From: Peribacillus butanolivorans | Lineage (GTDB): Bacteria; Bacillota; Bacilli; Bacillales; DSM-1321 | NCBI RefSeq assembly: GCF_001273755.1 | Contig: NZ_LGYA01000001.1 | Coordinates: 3,619,840 to 3,683,839, forward strand | DNA: 64,000 nucleotides | Reading direction: 5' to 3' | In this document: positions 29,367-38,574 of the stretch, one piece after another | How positions within the stretch are numbered: the stretch's first letter is position 1 | How the letters are laid out: each line of letters opens with the position of its first letter | Program-made: the position numbers and the translations under genes | The notes under the pieces: model-generated | The model's input: the letters and a program-made list of their open reading frames with translations, nothing else | Database searches by the model: none | What the model was told of the DNA's origin: nothing

Positions 29367-30930
29367 ATAGTCTTCTCCCTTTCACTCGGTTTTTCACATC
29401 CGTGCAGGCAAGGATAACAGAGTTTTTCAGCCATAAGGAGTCATCTTCCCTTGGATAGTCACTGCGAAAATGACCGCCCCTGCTTTCCGTTCTAGTCAAA
29501 GCGGATTCAGCAATCAGCCACGCTACGAGTATGGCGTTGATTTTTGTTATTTCGTTTATTGATAATGCAGTAACTTCCATATGCAGCAATTTTTCTATAT
29601 CAAAAGATTCAAGATAGTCCTTTAAACGAGTTAAACCCGCTTCATCTCGAACAATTCCTGCTTCGCTCATTAACATTTCCTGCAATGTAGCCAAATCAGG
29701 TATTGCGGATAAAAGGGTGTAACATTTGGAATGCTCTTTTTCTAACGGTATGGTTCTTGAGGGCATATGAGCAAGGAAATGACCAAGCGTATTTCCAAAA
29801 ACAAGCCCTTCTAGAAGTGAATTGCTTGCCAAACGATTTGCTCCATGAACGCCAGTACAAGCTACTTCACCAACTGCATATAAGGAGGCGACAGAAGTTT
29901 GTCCCCATTGATCCACTTCAACTCCACCCATCAAAAAATGGTTTCCAGGTGCAACCGGGATTTTTCCGAATTTAAGGTCGATACCGCTTTTTTCACATAA
30001 TGAAGTCACAGTTGGAAAACGTTTTTTAAAATCCTTAATCATCGAAATATCCAAAAATACCTTTTCACCGCGCTGCAAATAAGAAAAAATCGTCTGTGCC
30101 ACAATATGTCTTGGTGCAAGGTCTTTCATTCTGTGGACACCTTCCATGATGGGCTTGCCCATTTCATTCACTAATTGTGCACCATCACCGCGGACTGCCT
30201 CTGAAACGAGCCCCTCTGCTTTACCATTAATAAAAAGAAGAGTCGGATGAAACTGGATAAATTCCATATCACGCACTCGTGCCCCAGCTTTGAAAGCAAG
30301 TGCGATTCCATCCCCTGAAACAGTCTGTGAATTCGAAGTAATTCTGTATAGAGAACCGCAGCCACCTGTTGCCAATACAGTTTGTTCTGCATAGTAAGAT
30401 ACAAATCCGCCTTCCTTTTGCAGCGTTTTGACACCAATACAAGATCCATCTTTTCCTATAATCAATTCTACCGCTGCAGTATCCTCGAGCACCTGTATCG
30501 TTGATTTTTTCAAGCCATCTATTAGATGCTCCATAATGTACTTACCTGTAGCATCTCCATGACTATGAAGGATTCTTCTTTGGCTGTGCGCACCCTCCAT
30601 GCCAAGCATAAGTCCGCCATCTTGATCGCGGTCGAATTGCATACCGGATTGGATGAGTTCAGATATCACCAAGGGAGCCTCTTCTACTAATTTTACGACA
30701 GCATGTACCTCGTTATATTTCTGACCGGCTGCCAACGTATCTTTTTTATGATAAGATACTTCGTCCTGTTCAGATATTGCTGCAGCAATGCCGCCTTGCG
30801 CTAAATAGGAATTACTGTGACGAATCTTTGATTTTGTGATGAGTATCACATGCTTATGTTTGCTTACTTCTAATGCAGTTTTCAATGCAGCAATGCCGCT
30901 TCCTATCACTACGACTTCCGTTCTTTCCAT
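29347..30930 (-). CDS. nadB: L-aspartate oxidase
   Basis: FAD enzyme that oxidises L-aspartate to iminoaspartate, the first step of de novo NAD synthesis. The 527-aa protein has the dinucleotide-binding motif VVIGSGIAALKTALEV (~6-21), SYLAQGGIAAA (~42), the active-site region DMEFIQFHPT (~215) and PRHIVAQTI (~280), and GEVACTGVHGANRLASNSL (~350). It is the first gene of the nadBCA operon. It is transcribed divergently from nifS across a 105-nt control region, the B. subtilis layout. Confidence 0.97.
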   Translation of the reverse strand: MERTEVVVIGSGIAALKTALEVSKHKHVILITKSKIRHSNSYLAQGGIAAAISEQDEVSYHKKDTLAAGQKYNEVHAVVKLVEEAPLVISELIQSGMQFDRDQDGGLMLGMEGAHSQRRILHSHGDATGKYIMEHLIDGLKKSTIQVLEDTAAVELIIGKDGSCIGVKTLQKEGGFVSYYAEQTVLATGGCGSLYRITSNSQTVSGDGIALAFKAGARVRDMEFIQFHPTLLFINGKAEGLVSEAVRGDGAQLVNEMGKPIMEGVHRMKDLAPRHIVAQTIFSYLQRGEKVFLDISMIKDFKKRFPTVTSLCEKSGIDLKFGKIPVAPGNHFLMGGVEVDQWGQTSVASLYAVGEVACTGVHGANRLASNSLLEGLVFGNTLGHFLAHMPSRTIPLEKEHSKCYTLLSAIPDLATLQEMLMSEAGIVRDEAGLTRLKDYLESFDIEKLLHMEVTALSINEITKINAILVAWLIAESALTRTESRGGHFRSDYPREDDSLWLKNSVILACTDVKNRVKGRRLYEHIEA

Positions 30931-30950
30931 TATTTCATTCCTCCTGTTTA

Positions 30951-30990
30951 TGACAGGTGTCTTGACAACTATATTTACATATTATTAAAC
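30951..30990. promoter_or_regulatory. Divergent nadB/nifS control region, probable NadR (NiaR) operator
   Basis: TGACAggTGTCttGACA (30951-30967) contains the inverted repeat GACA/TGTC and overlaps a TTGACA -35-like box directed towards nifS. On the other strand TTGATA (minus, near 30998-30993) could serve nadB. NadR of Bacillus represses both transcripts with nicotinate as corepressor, and its gene lies just downstream of nifS. Operator identity is inferred from position and dyad, not from a matrix search. Confidence 0.5.
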
Positions 30991-31035
30991 TATTATCAAG
31001 AGTTTTTTAAGTTTAGAGGATGGAAGTGATATTTC

Positions 31036-32163
31036 TTGATTTATTTAGATTATGCGGCTTCGACACCGATGGATAATGAAGCACTAGATGTCTTTGTTGA
31101 AGCATCTCGGAAGTTTTTCGGCAATGCGAGCAGTTTGCATGATATCGGATCAGATGCAGCACGTTTATTGGATATGTCACGGCAGCAATTAGCGGAAATG
31201 CTAGACATAAAAAAGGAAGGGATCGTCTTTACGAGCGGCGGTTCAGAAAGCAATATGATCGCAATAGATACATTCATCGCCTCAAAGCCTGCCTGGCAGA
31301 ATCACTTAATTGTAAGCCAAACTGAACATGCATCCATAGCCAATTATGTCAGCAAACTTGCAAACAATGGCTTCGATGTTACGTATTTACGTCATTTGAA
31401 AGACGGCCGTGTTGACATCGAACATCTAGAAGATTGTATTTCGGGGCGGACTTGCTTAGTCATTGTCCAACATGTAAATTCAGAAATCGGAGTCATTCAA
31501 CCTATCGAACAAATAAGCAAAATCGTTCGCGAACATGATGCCTTTTTGCATGTAGATTGTGTTCAATCATTTGCTAAATTACCGCTTGAGGAGATATCTG
31601 CCGTATGTGATGGTCTTGCTATTTCGAGCCATAAAGTATATGGCCCAAAAGGCATTGGGGCCGTCATTTTCCCGGGCATCCATCATCTAAAGTCTTCAAT
31701 ACCCAATATCACTCATGAACATGGTTTTCGTGCAGGGACTGTCAATGTTCCCGGTATAGCTTCCTTCGTTACGGCTGCAAAAAAATTAGCGAAAACCATG
31801 GAAGATGAACGAAACCGGATTTTTCGGATTCGGCAGCAATTGATTCGGCTACTCGAGGGAAAAAAGGTTGATTTTCAAGTTATCGAAGCGTCAAACCAGC
31901 AATTGCCTCACATTCTGGCGGTGACATTTTCCGGATTACAAGGACAATACATCATGCTAGAATTAAATCAGCAGGGCTTTGCGGTATCCACGGGTAGCGC
32001 TTGCCAAATTGGCAAACAAAATCCGTCAAAAACAATGATAGCTATTGGAAAAAGCGAAGAAGAAGCCCATCAATTTGTCCGGCTTTCTTTTGGAAGAAAC
32101 ACGACAGTGGACGATATTCGTATCTTAGCAGACTGTCTTGCAGGAATAGCTGTGATTCGATAA
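31036..32163 (+). CDS. nifS: Cysteine desulfurase, NAD-operon type (NifS)
   Basis: PLP enzyme that releases sulfur from cysteine. The copy linked to nad genes supplies the iron-sulfur cluster of NadA. The 375-aa protein shows the PLP lysine in AISSHKVYGPKGIGA (~200), the sulfur-accepting Cys in STGSACQIGK (~325), and N-terminal IYLDYAASTPMDNEAL. Translation begins at TTG, with GGAAGTG ~10 nt before it. It is co-transcribed with nadR 50 nt downstream. Confidence 0.94.
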   Translation: MIYLDYAASTPMDNEALDVFVEASRKFFGNASSLHDIGSDAARLLDMSRQQLAEMLDIKKEGIVFTSGGSESNMIAIDTFIASKPAWQNHLIVSQTEHASIANYVSKLANNGFDVTYLRHLKDGRVDIEHLEDCISGRTCLVIVQHVNSEIGVIQPIEQISKIVREHDAFLHVDCVQSFAKLPLEEISAVCDGLAISSHKVYGPKGIGAVIFPGIHHLKSSIPNITHEHGFRAGTVNVPGIASFVTAAKKLAKTMEDERNRIFRIRQQLIRLLEGKKVDFQVIEASNQQLPHILAVTFSGLQGQYIMLELNQQGFAVSTGSACQIGKQNPSKTMIAIGKSEEEAHQFVRLSFGRNTTVDDIRILADCLAGIAVIR

Positions 32164-32212
32164 GATTCTCTATTCTGTGGTAAACTGTTTGTAATTAACG
32201 AGGTGAATTATT

Positions 32213-32743
32213 ATGGAAAAAAAGAAATTACTTGGTGAAGAAAGACGGACGAAACTCTTACATATATTGCAAACAAGCGAGCAACCAGTAACCGGTAGCG
32301 AGCTTTCACAAATAACGAATGTAAGCCGGCAGGTTATCGTCGGTGACATCACACTCTTGAAAGCACGAAATGAACCTATCATCGCTACTAGCCAAGGCTA
32401 TATGTATTTACAAACAGGGAACACTCAAAAGCCGGAGCGGACCATTGCCTGCCAGCACGATCCATCTCGTGCCCAAGAAGAGTTATTTTTACTCGTCGAT
32501 ATCGGCATTACGGTGAAAGATGTCAAAATCGAGCACCCCGTTTACGGTGACCTAACTGCCTCCATTATGGTCAGCAGTCGTAAAGAAGTTCAGCAATTCC
32601 TCACTAAAGTAACTGCAACAAATGCTTCTTTTTTATCAGAACTAACAAGCGGCATTCATCTCCATACACTTAGCGCGTCTTCTGAAGAACTACTTGACGA
32701 AGCCGAGAACGCCTTGAAAAATGCCGGCATTTTAGTTGATTGA
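32213..32743 (+). CDS. nadR: NAD biosynthesis repressor NadR (NiaR, YrxA family)
   Basis: Transcription repressor that senses nicotinic acid and shuts down nadBCA-nifS. The 176-aa protein has an N-terminal HTH_11 domain (RRTKLLHILQTSEQPVTGSE, ~10-60, recognition helix VSRQVIVGDI) and a C-terminal 3H domain (~80-175) with conserved His residues in EHPVYGDL and SGIHLHTLS. A GAGGTG site precedes the ATG. It forms a unit with nifS, opposite the genes it controls. Confidence 0.93.
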   Translation: MEKKKLLGEERRTKLLHILQTSEQPVTGSELSQITNVSRQVIVGDITLLKARNEPIIATSQGYMYLQTGNTQKPERTIACQHDPSRAQEELFLLVDIGITVKDVKIEHPVYGDLTASIMVSSRKEVQQFLTKVTATNASFLSELTSGIHLHTLSASSEELLDEAENALKNAGILVD

Positions 32744-32752
32744 ATAAACGAA

Positions 32753-32791
32753 AACATCCTCAAAAGTTATACCTTTTGAGGATGTTTTTTT
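32753..32791 (+). terminator. Terminator of nifS-nadR
   Basis: AACATCCTCAAAAG-ttatac-CTTTTGAGGATGTT followed by T, 9 nt after the nadR stop. Confidence 0.9.
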
Positions 32792-32877
32792 AGAAAAGAA
32801 ATGGTCTTATTGATATCCACAACGGACTAATTTCCTTCACATATAAATACGTTTTTTCACATGCAAAACACCTCCGA

Positions 32878-33035
32878 TTATTCGTCCGTGACCAGGAATA
32901 ATTCGACCTTTAGAGAGATTATTCGTCCATCGCCAGGAATAATTCGACCTTCAGAGAGATTATTCGTCCGTCGCCAGGAATAATTCAACCTTCAGAGAGA
33001 TTATTTGTCCGTCGTTACAAATAAATCGACCTTCC
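32878..33035. repeat. Tandem array with a 41-bp period (array 2)
   Basis: Four units start at 32878, 32919, 32960 and 33001, exactly 41 bp apart. Each is made of two related halves, TTATTCGTCCGTCGCCAGGA and AATAATTCGACCTTCAGAGA, so the underlying step is ~20.5 bp. The last unit is more divergent. It lies after the nadR terminator and contains no frame. The halves share ATTCGNCC with array 3 at 60.5 kb. Confidence 0.95.
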
Positions 33036-33121
33036 ATCATTTCATAAATTAGAAAAAACAGTATGCGTTCCATAACATGAGTTTTTTTTATCGCTTTTCG
33101 GAACAGCCATTTGACGATTTA

Positions 33122-33376
33122 TTAAGGACTATGCCTATCATCATTGGTTCTGCTTACACTAGAGCTATCTCCATCGCCTTTATCTTCATTATTACTTCTC
33201 AATTGGCCTATAAGACTAATAATAGAACCCACCGCTTGTATCCAGCCTCCCATTACCTGTATTAATTCCCCTTCTGACTGTTCCTCCTCTATATTCCGAT
33301 ATTGATATTTTTGTTTTTCCTGTTCTTTATCCTTATCTCTTTCCGCTATAAAAATAGCCGTTTCAGTTACCTTCAA
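33122..33376 (-). CDS. Small hypothetical protein with a GWIQAVGSII-type motif
   Basis: An 84-aa frame starting at TTG. The N-terminal half is charged (Glu/Lys/Gln-rich). The middle holds a hydrophobic-amphipathic stretch ELIQVMGGWIQAVGSIISL (~37-55), resembling the repeated WIQAIGTVI-type segments I recall from Bacillus repetitive small proteins (DUF6944-like; uncertain). The Ser/Asp-rich tail is probably disordered. The AAGGA site is only ~2 nt from the TTG, so the start is doubtful. It lies alone between array 2 and pheA on the minus strand. Function unknown; it could be a fragment of a longer gene. Confidence 0.45.
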   Translation of the reverse strand: MKVTETAIFIAERDKDKEQEKQKYQYRNIEEEQSEGELIQVMGGWIQAVGSIISLIGQLRSNNEDKGDGDSSSVSRTNDDRHSP

Positions 33377-33689
33377 AATCCTTCAATGGACATTCATTTC
33401 TTTTTGCCTATTTTCTTTATATTTTTAAATGTAAGTATCGTTTTAGGAACTCGTACACGAGAGAAATACGATTTCTATTGAACACTTCAACAAAAAAATG
33501 CCCCAGAAAATACTCCTGGGACACTCTTCTTATTCAATATTTTCTCTCATCATTGTATAAAACACATCCGAGGTTGTACCATTTACCACTCTGTGAATAC
33601 AGGTTGCAACCTTGTGAGCCTAAACGGTTCAATTCCGCATCTGGGTCAAACTTTGAGGAAAGGAACCTTTACTCTCAACCTTAAAGAAA
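33377..33689. other. pheA 3' region with terminator
   Basis: About 310 nt. A minus-strand terminator lies at 33490-33523, roughly 170 nt after the pheA stop. The sequence between stop and terminator has several short inverted repeats (for example GGTTGCAACC near 33603-33612) and no frame. It is either a long structured 3' untranslated region or a small RNA. Confidence 0.5.
33490..33523 (-). terminator. Terminator downstream of pheA
   Basis: On the minus strand GTCCCAGG-agtatttt-CTGGGGC is followed by seven T. Confidence 0.75.
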
Positions 33690-34565
33690 TCAACTTTGCG
33701 GTACACCATTTTGGACTTTAAAGCATGGATAGCTGCCCATGATTGAAACGGTACATCCAAGAGCCTCAAGCTCAGAAATCGCACCTGGGATGAGAACATC
33801 GTCAAGAGCCATTCCGACGTCGATAATGAAAAAGTAATTGCCTAATCCTGTTTTCATTGGTCGTGATTCAATCTTAGAAAGGTTAAGTTTCCTCCAAGAG
33901 AAAGCGGAAAGGACTTGGTGCAGCTGCCCTGAATGATCGGCAGGAAGCTGAACCATAAGCGTCGTTTTCTTGTCGCCCTCAGTAGTCAAATGCCCTTCAA
34001 AATCTACTTCGCTATTAGATACGACGATAAATTTTGTATGATTATGTTCATAATCATGAATATTTTGTTTTACAATCGTCAAACCATACTCCGCCGCAGC
34101 CATGTCATTTGCAATCGCAGCTATATTGATATCGGAATTCTCCATCACCATTTTCGCAGCTGCCGCAGTGGACGTGACATATTCATACGGTATGCCCCTT
34201 AGTTCTTTATGTAGAAATTTGCGGCATTGTGCGATAGCATGTGAGTGGGAATAAACCATATCCGGTTTAAAACCAGGATATGCATGATCCGGATGCACCA
34301 TATAATGTTGTTGGATTGGAATCGTTACTTCCCCTTTAATCGGTAATGTCACTTCATGGACTAAGTAATCCATTGTAATATTTACCGAACCCTCCAAAGC
34401 ATTCTCGATTGGGACGAGTGCGTGATTTACTTCCCCGTCACGAACAGCATCAAGGCAGTCTGGAATCGTGTTCATTGGTATTTTTATATCATTAGGAAAT
34501 AGTCGCGATACAGCTAAATCCGTGAACGTTGCTTTCGGTCCAAGAAATGCTATTTTTGATGTCAT
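33690..34565 (-). CDS. pheA: Prephenate dehydratase
   Basis: Makes phenylpyruvate from prephenate, the committed step to phenylalanine. The 291-aa stand-alone enzyme has a catalytic domain with FLGPKATFTDLAV (~6-18), VPIENALEGSV (~55-65) and the conserved TSTAAAAKM (~148). A C-terminal ACT domain carries the ESRPMKTGLGNYFFIID motif (~238-254), the site where phenylalanine feeds back. It lies ~130 nt after pheB, with a separate terminator between, so it can be transcribed alone. Confidence 0.96.
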   Translation of the reverse strand: MTSKIAFLGPKATFTDLAVSRLFPNDIKIPMNTIPDCLDAVRDGEVNHALVPIENALEGSVNITMDYLVHEVTLPIKGEVTIPIQQHYMVHPDHAYPGFKPDMVYSHSHAIAQCRKFLHKELRGIPYEYVTSTAAAAKMVMENSDINIAAIANDMAAAEYGLTIVKQNIHDYEHNHTKFIVVSNSEVDFEGHLTTEGDKKTTLMVQLPADHSGQLHQVLSAFSWRKLNLSKIESRPMKTGLGNYFFIIDVGMALDDVLIPGAISELEALGCTVSIMGSYPCFKVQNGVPQS

Positions 34566-34656
34566 ATTATAATCCCCTTTTCACGGAAAATCTACTATTT
34601 ATGTTATGTCATTTTCTGATTTTTTACAATAGTTAATCGATAAATCGTCCCCTGAT

Positions 34657-34699
34657 AAAAAAACAGCCTGTACATGTGAAATGTACAGGCTGTTTTTTA
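34657..34699 (-). terminator. Terminator after pheB
   Basis: AAACAGCCTGTACAT-gtga-ATGTACAGGCTGTTT is a near-perfect 15-bp stem with T runs, beside the pheB stop. Confidence 0.9.
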
Positions 34700-35146
34700 T
34701 GCGCCGTTCCCAATAATTTCGACTTTTTCGACGAACTCCATTTTACGCAGTTTAGTAAGCAGATCATTAATATCCATCGTCATCCCACCCGTGTTTAGAG
34801 ATAGGGTAACATTGGCTCGTCCCTGCAAGGGAATCGTTTGGTGAATGGTCATGATGTTGCAACCTGATGAGGCGACGAGCCGTAAGAGCTCCGATAGAGT
34901 ACCAGAACGATCTTCGAGATAGAAGAACAGGGTAATCAGCTTTTCTTTAACAACTGTATGAAATGGAAAAACCGTGTCACGGTATTTGTAAAAGGCACTT
35001 CTACTTAAGTCCACTCGCTGTACTGCTTCCCAAACTGATTCTGCTTTTCCTCGTTCAATCATTTCTTTTGCATCCAGCGTTTTTTTCATCGCTTCGGGAA
35101 GGACGTCCTCTCGAACGAGGAAAAATTTCTGATCGGCCTTATTCAA
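34697..35146 (-). CDS. pheB: ACT-domain protein PheB
   Basis: About 149 aa. The N-terminal part resembles a small DNA-binding or helical domain ([38 protein letters not shown]). The C-terminal ACT domain (~72-145: [20 protein letters not shown]) probably binds an amino acid. It is strongly conserved next to pheA in Bacillus, where it has been discussed as a chorismate-mutase-like or regulatory protein; its real role is not settled. I choose a TTG start ~10 nt after AGGAGG; the GTG three codons earlier is too close to that site. It lies between obg and pheA. Confidence 0.88.
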   Translation of the reverse strand: MNKADQKFFLVREDVLPEAMKKTLDAKEMIERGKAESVWEAVQRVDLSRSAFYKYRDTVFPFHTVVKEKLITLFFYLEDRSGTLSELLRLVASSGCNIMTIHQTIPLQGRANVTLSLNTGGMTMDINDLLTKLRKMEFVEKVEIIGNGA

Positions 35147-35186
35147 ACTCAGCACGCCTCCTTTTGCCTGCCATCATGGTATCTAA

Positions 35187-36476
35187 TCAATCAACGAATT
35201 CAAATTCATATTCAAGGATACGGACGATATCACCATTTGTCGCACCTTTTTGGCGAAGGCCTTCGTCGACTCCGAATGAACGAAGTTGTCTAGCGAAACG
35301 ACGGATGGACTCTTCACGAGTGAAGTCAGTCATTTTGAATAGACGCTCGATCTTGAATCCAGAGACGGCAAAACTTCCATCCGATTCGCGTACAATGTCA
35401 AATTCATCTGACTGTGATGTATGTTTATAAAGAACACGGTGAATTCCAGTATTCTCTTCTTCATGATCAAGAGGGAACTCAGGTGTTTCTTCGATTTTAT
35501 CAGCAATCGCATAAAGTAGCTCACGGATTCCTTCACGTGTTACAGCAGAAACCGGGAAGACCGGGAAGTCTTCTTCAAGCTTTTCTTTGAATGCGGCTAA
35601 ATTCTCTGCAGAATCCGGCATATCCATTTTACTTGCTACAATGATTTGCGGACGTTCAGTCAAGCGCAGGTTATACTCTTCAAGCTCTTTGTTGATTGTC
35701 AGGTAGTCTTCATAAGGATCTCTACCTTCAAGGCCTGACATATCAATTACATGAACAATTACCCTTGTTCTTTCAATATGGCGTAAGAATTGATGTCCAA
35801 GACCTACTCCTTCAGAAGCACCTTCAATCAGGCCAGGCAAATCGGCCATTACAAAGCTACGGTGATCTTCCGTTTCTACCATTCCAAGGTTTGGTACAAT
35901 CGTTGTAAAATGGTATTCGGCAATTTTAGGTCTTGCTGCAGATACGACAGAAAGTAAAGTGGATTTTCCGACACTAGGAAAACCAACCAAACCTACATCA
36001 GCCAATAATTTCAATTCCATAATTATATCGCGCTCTTGGCCAGGTTCACCGTTTTCCGCAATTTCTGGAGCAGGATTAGCTGGAGTCGCAAAACGAGAGT
36101 TTCCACGACCGCCGCGTCCACCCTTAGCGATAACGGCGCGTTGTCCGTGTTCTACTAAATCAGCAATAACTTCCTTGGTTTTTTCATCAATTACAACTGT
36201 ACCTGGTGGAACTTTAATAATCATATCTTTAGCAGCAGCACCATGCATGTTTTTGGACATGCCATGTTCTCCGCGCGGTGCCTTAAAGTGGCGCTGATAA
36301 CGGAAATCCATTAACGTACGCAGGCCTTCTTCTACTTCAAAAACGACGTTCGCTCCATTACCACCGTCTCCGCCGGCAGGTCCGCCTTTTGGTATGAATT
36401 TTTCACGACGATAAGCAACTATCCCGTTACCACCGTCTCCGCCTTTTATATAGACTTTCGTTTGATCGACAAACAT
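35187..36476 (-). CDS. obg: Obg family GTPase
   Basis: Essential GTPase that acts in late 50S ribosome assembly and, in B. subtilis, in stress and sporulation signalling. The 429-aa protein has the glycine-rich Obg fold (~1-158: [16 protein letters not shown] and [11 protein letters not shown]), a G domain with P-loop GFPSVGKST (~165-173) and DLPGLIEGA (~212), and the C-terminal OCT domain (~345-429). The start [10 protein letters not shown] is preceded by GGAAGTGATAGC; the upstream extension is not used. It follows spo0B, the classic spo0B-obg pair. Confidence 0.97.
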   Translation of the reverse strand: MFVDQTKVYIKGGDGGNGIVAYRREKFIPKGGPAGGDGGNGANVVFEVEEGLRTLMDFRYQRHFKAPRGEHGMSKNMHGAAAKDMIIKVPPGTVVIDEKTKEVIADLVEHGQRAVIAKGGRGGRGNSRFATPANPAPEIAENGEPGQERDIIMELKLLADVGLVGFPSVGKSTLLSVVSAARPKIAEYHFTTIVPNLGMVETEDHRSFVMADLPGLIEGASEGVGLGHQFLRHIERTRVIVHVIDMSGLEGRDPYEDYLTINKELEEYNLRLTERPQIIVASKMDMPDSAENLAAFKEKLEEDFPVFPVSAVTREGIRELLYAIADKIEETPEFPLDHEEENTGIHRVLYKHTSQSDEFDIVRESDGSFAVSGFKIERLFKMTDFTREESIRRFARQLRSFGVDEGLRQKGATNGDIVRILEYEFEFVD

Positions 36477-36524
36477 GCTATCACTTCCTTGTTTTCTGCA
36501 AGTCATTTCTTGCTGTATACTTCT

Positions 36525-37064
36525 CTAAAACTTAATATCCATCTTAAAAAATAATTCATCTTCATTACATTCGAGAATATCAATTGATTGCTCCGCGGTT
36601 AACGACTTTTCTAAAAATCCCATCACAGCGGCTTGGTCGATAAATCTGCCTTGCATATGAAATGAAATACGCATATCGCTTATCTCTTTCTTACACATAG
36701 AAACAGCTAGAATATTTTCAAAAAATGGGTCTAGATTCTTTTCCAAAACTTTAAAGTAATCATTCGTCCAACGATACATCAGCTCGTCCAGCTCAGTAGA
36801 GCCTTCAAAAACATCAATAATTTCATATTCGCAATAAAATGATCCGTTATTCCAATTCGACGTCAACAACATCTCGCTGAACTTTGGCAAATTCAAATTG
36901 GTAAGGCGTGCTTCATTCTGGGTTTCAATAATGATTTCATCAATAATGCCTTTGACACGATCAATTTTGTTTAACTCCAGATTCCCTTTTATTATTTGAA
37001 TTCTATTCAGCCAATCATGCCTGGTTTGACGAAGAGTTTCAATAGTCGTCCAATTTTTATCCAT
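36525..37064 (-). CDS. spo0B: Sporulation phosphotransferase Spo0B
   Basis: Relays phosphate from Spo0F to Spo0A in the sporulation phosphorelay. About 179 aa. The phosphorylated His lies in TLRQTRHDWLNRIQIIKGNL (His ~16), the four-helix-bundle hairpin, followed by a C-terminal domain that resembles a degenerate histidine-kinase ATPase fold. The start (MDKNWTTIETL) follows GAAGGTG and gives a shorter N-terminus than the B. subtilis protein. It lies 48 nt before obg. Confidence 0.92.
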   Translation of the reverse strand: MDKNWTTIETLRQTRHDWLNRIQIIKGNLELNKIDRVKGIIDEIIIETQNEARLTNLNLPKFSEMLLTSNWNNGSFYCEYEIIDVFEGSTELDELMYRWTNDYFKVLEKNLDPFFENILAVSMCKKEISDMRISFHMQGRFIDQAAVMGFLEKSLTAEQSIDILECNEDELFFKMDIKF

Positions 37065-37607
37065 TATTAACACCTTCAATTATGATAAAGAAACTTTTTT
37101 CAGCTCTATCATGTTGAATACTTCCATTTGTACAGTATATCAAAAAAACAACAAACAGGAAATGAAGCTCGATTCACATGCCTTCACATGAAAGCCCCCG
37201 TCCAAAAAATACAGCCACACACCCTGAGTTCTTTGGACGATGGTAGAGCCATTTGAACTTATAAAGAGAATGGGCCTTATTTATGCACCAATTGGAGATA
37301 TTATAGTTGAATTGGACTGTCTATTTGGCCTAACCAAATGTGATGGATAAAGTAATCTTAGATTTTCCCCTAAAAGGTAAGAAAGCCCGCCTATTGGCGA
37401 GCCTTTTGTAAGTCAGAGGTTGTTTTTCTTATACTAATGACTAAAGTCTCCTGCAAAACGCTGGTTATTTATCGTTCCTATAGTATAAATAAAGGGCCGG
37501 ACCCCTTCTTCACTATATAGCATACCATTATTAAAAATGACGCGATATATAGTGTCTTGTAGAAGGAATCAGACCCTTTTGAGTCAGCCTCTGTTCAAAG
37601 ATGCCAA
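37065..37607. other. spo0B-rpmA intergenic region
   Basis: About 540 nt. A short plus-strand frame (37240-37350, 36 codons, MVEPFELIKRMGLIYAPIG) ends before a weak hairpin, GCCCGCC-tatt-GGCGAGC-CTTTT (37385-37409). A long inverted repeat follows at 37491-37579. I recognise none of these as known genes. The spo0B promoter should also be here. Confidence 0.5.
37491..37579. repeat. Imperfect inverted repeat, MITE-like, next to rpmA
   Basis: The left arm (37491-37522, AAAGGGCCGGACCCCTTCT then CACTATATAG) pairs with the right arm (37541-37579, ATATATAGTG then AGAAGGAATCAGACCCTTT) across a ~20-nt AT-rich centre. The stem has a few mismatches and a small bulge. It ends 29 nt after the rpmA stop, and could be a mobile palindromic repeat or a replacement terminator for the ribosomal unit. 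Confidence 0.75.
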
Positions 37608-37910
<303 letters not shown>

Positions 37911-38243
37911 CTATTGGTTGAGGATAATTTTCATGTATTTACCATAATCACGTTCGATAGTTTGCAGTGATATGAGCATACTGTTCAAGAGCAGCTGCAC
38001 CTTTTCTTCGGATTCCGGTGAAAGATTCCCCGGAATAACGCAGCGAAGATAGCCGCCCTCTCTCCCTTGCTCAATCTCAGGCTCTACATCCGTTAAGGAC
38101 ATAATCGCATTGACTGACCCGAAGGAAACAGCCGATACACCTGCACAAACGATATCAGAACCTTTTTTAGCAAAATTAGCATGTCCGCTTAAGGTGAACG
38201 AAGTAATCCGTTCCTGCGGAGCATCAAAGACAACTTTAATCAT
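37911..38243 (-). CDS. prp: Ribosomal-processing cysteine protease Prp
   Basis: Removes the N-terminal extension of L27 in Firmicutes. The 110-aa protein shows the catalytic dyad: His21 in LSGHANFA and Cys33 in DIVCAGVSAVSFG. It lies between rplU and rpmA, 13 and 12 nt apart, the constant arrangement for this family (ysxB in B. subtilis). The matching cleavage motif is present at the L27 N-terminus, so enzyme and substrate are both intact. Confidence 0.95.
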   Translation of the reverse strand: MIKVVFDAPQERITSFTLSGHANFAKKGSDIVCAGVSAVSFGSVNAIMSLTDVEPEIEQGREGGYLRCVIPGNLSPESEEKVQLLLNSMLISLQTIERDYGKYMKIILNQ

Positions 38244-38256
38244 CTAGAATCAGCCC

Positions 38257-38565
38257 TTACGCGTTGATTGCTTCGATAACAACTTTTGTGTATGGTTGAC
38301 GATGACCTTGTTTTTTACGATTGTTTTTCTTCGCTTTGTATTTGAAAACAGTGATTTTCTTTTGCTTACCTTGTTTCTCGACAGTACCTGTTACAGTAGC
38401 GCCTTCCACTAGTGGAGCACCGACTTTCACGTCTTCGCCACCTACGAATAAAACTTTGTCAAATGTAACAGTTTCGCCTGCTTCTGCGTTTAATTTTTCA
38501 ATGTAAACCGCTTCGCCAGCTGCTACTTTAATTTGTTTACCGCCAGTTTCGATAATTGCGTACAT
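38257..38565 (-). CDS. rplU: 50S ribosomal protein L21
   Basis: Structural protein of the large ribosomal subunit that binds 23S rRNA. The 102-aa length is standard. It starts [18 protein letters not shown] and ends with the RNA-binding segment [24 protein letters not shown] precedes the ATG. It heads rplU-prp-rpmA and is preceded by an L21 leader, so L21 probably limits its own synthesis. Confidence 0.98.
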   Translation of the reverse strand: MYAIIETGGKQIKVAAGEAVYIEKLNAEAGETVTFDKVLFVGGEDVKVGAPLVEGATVTGTVEKQGKQKKITVFKYKAKKNNRKKQGHRQPYTKVVIEAINA

Positions 38566-38574
38566 ACTTGCACC

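Noticed and set aside
34963..35430. 155-aa plus-strand frame
   Set aside because: Spans the antisense of pheB and obg and their intergenic gap; no coding signals.
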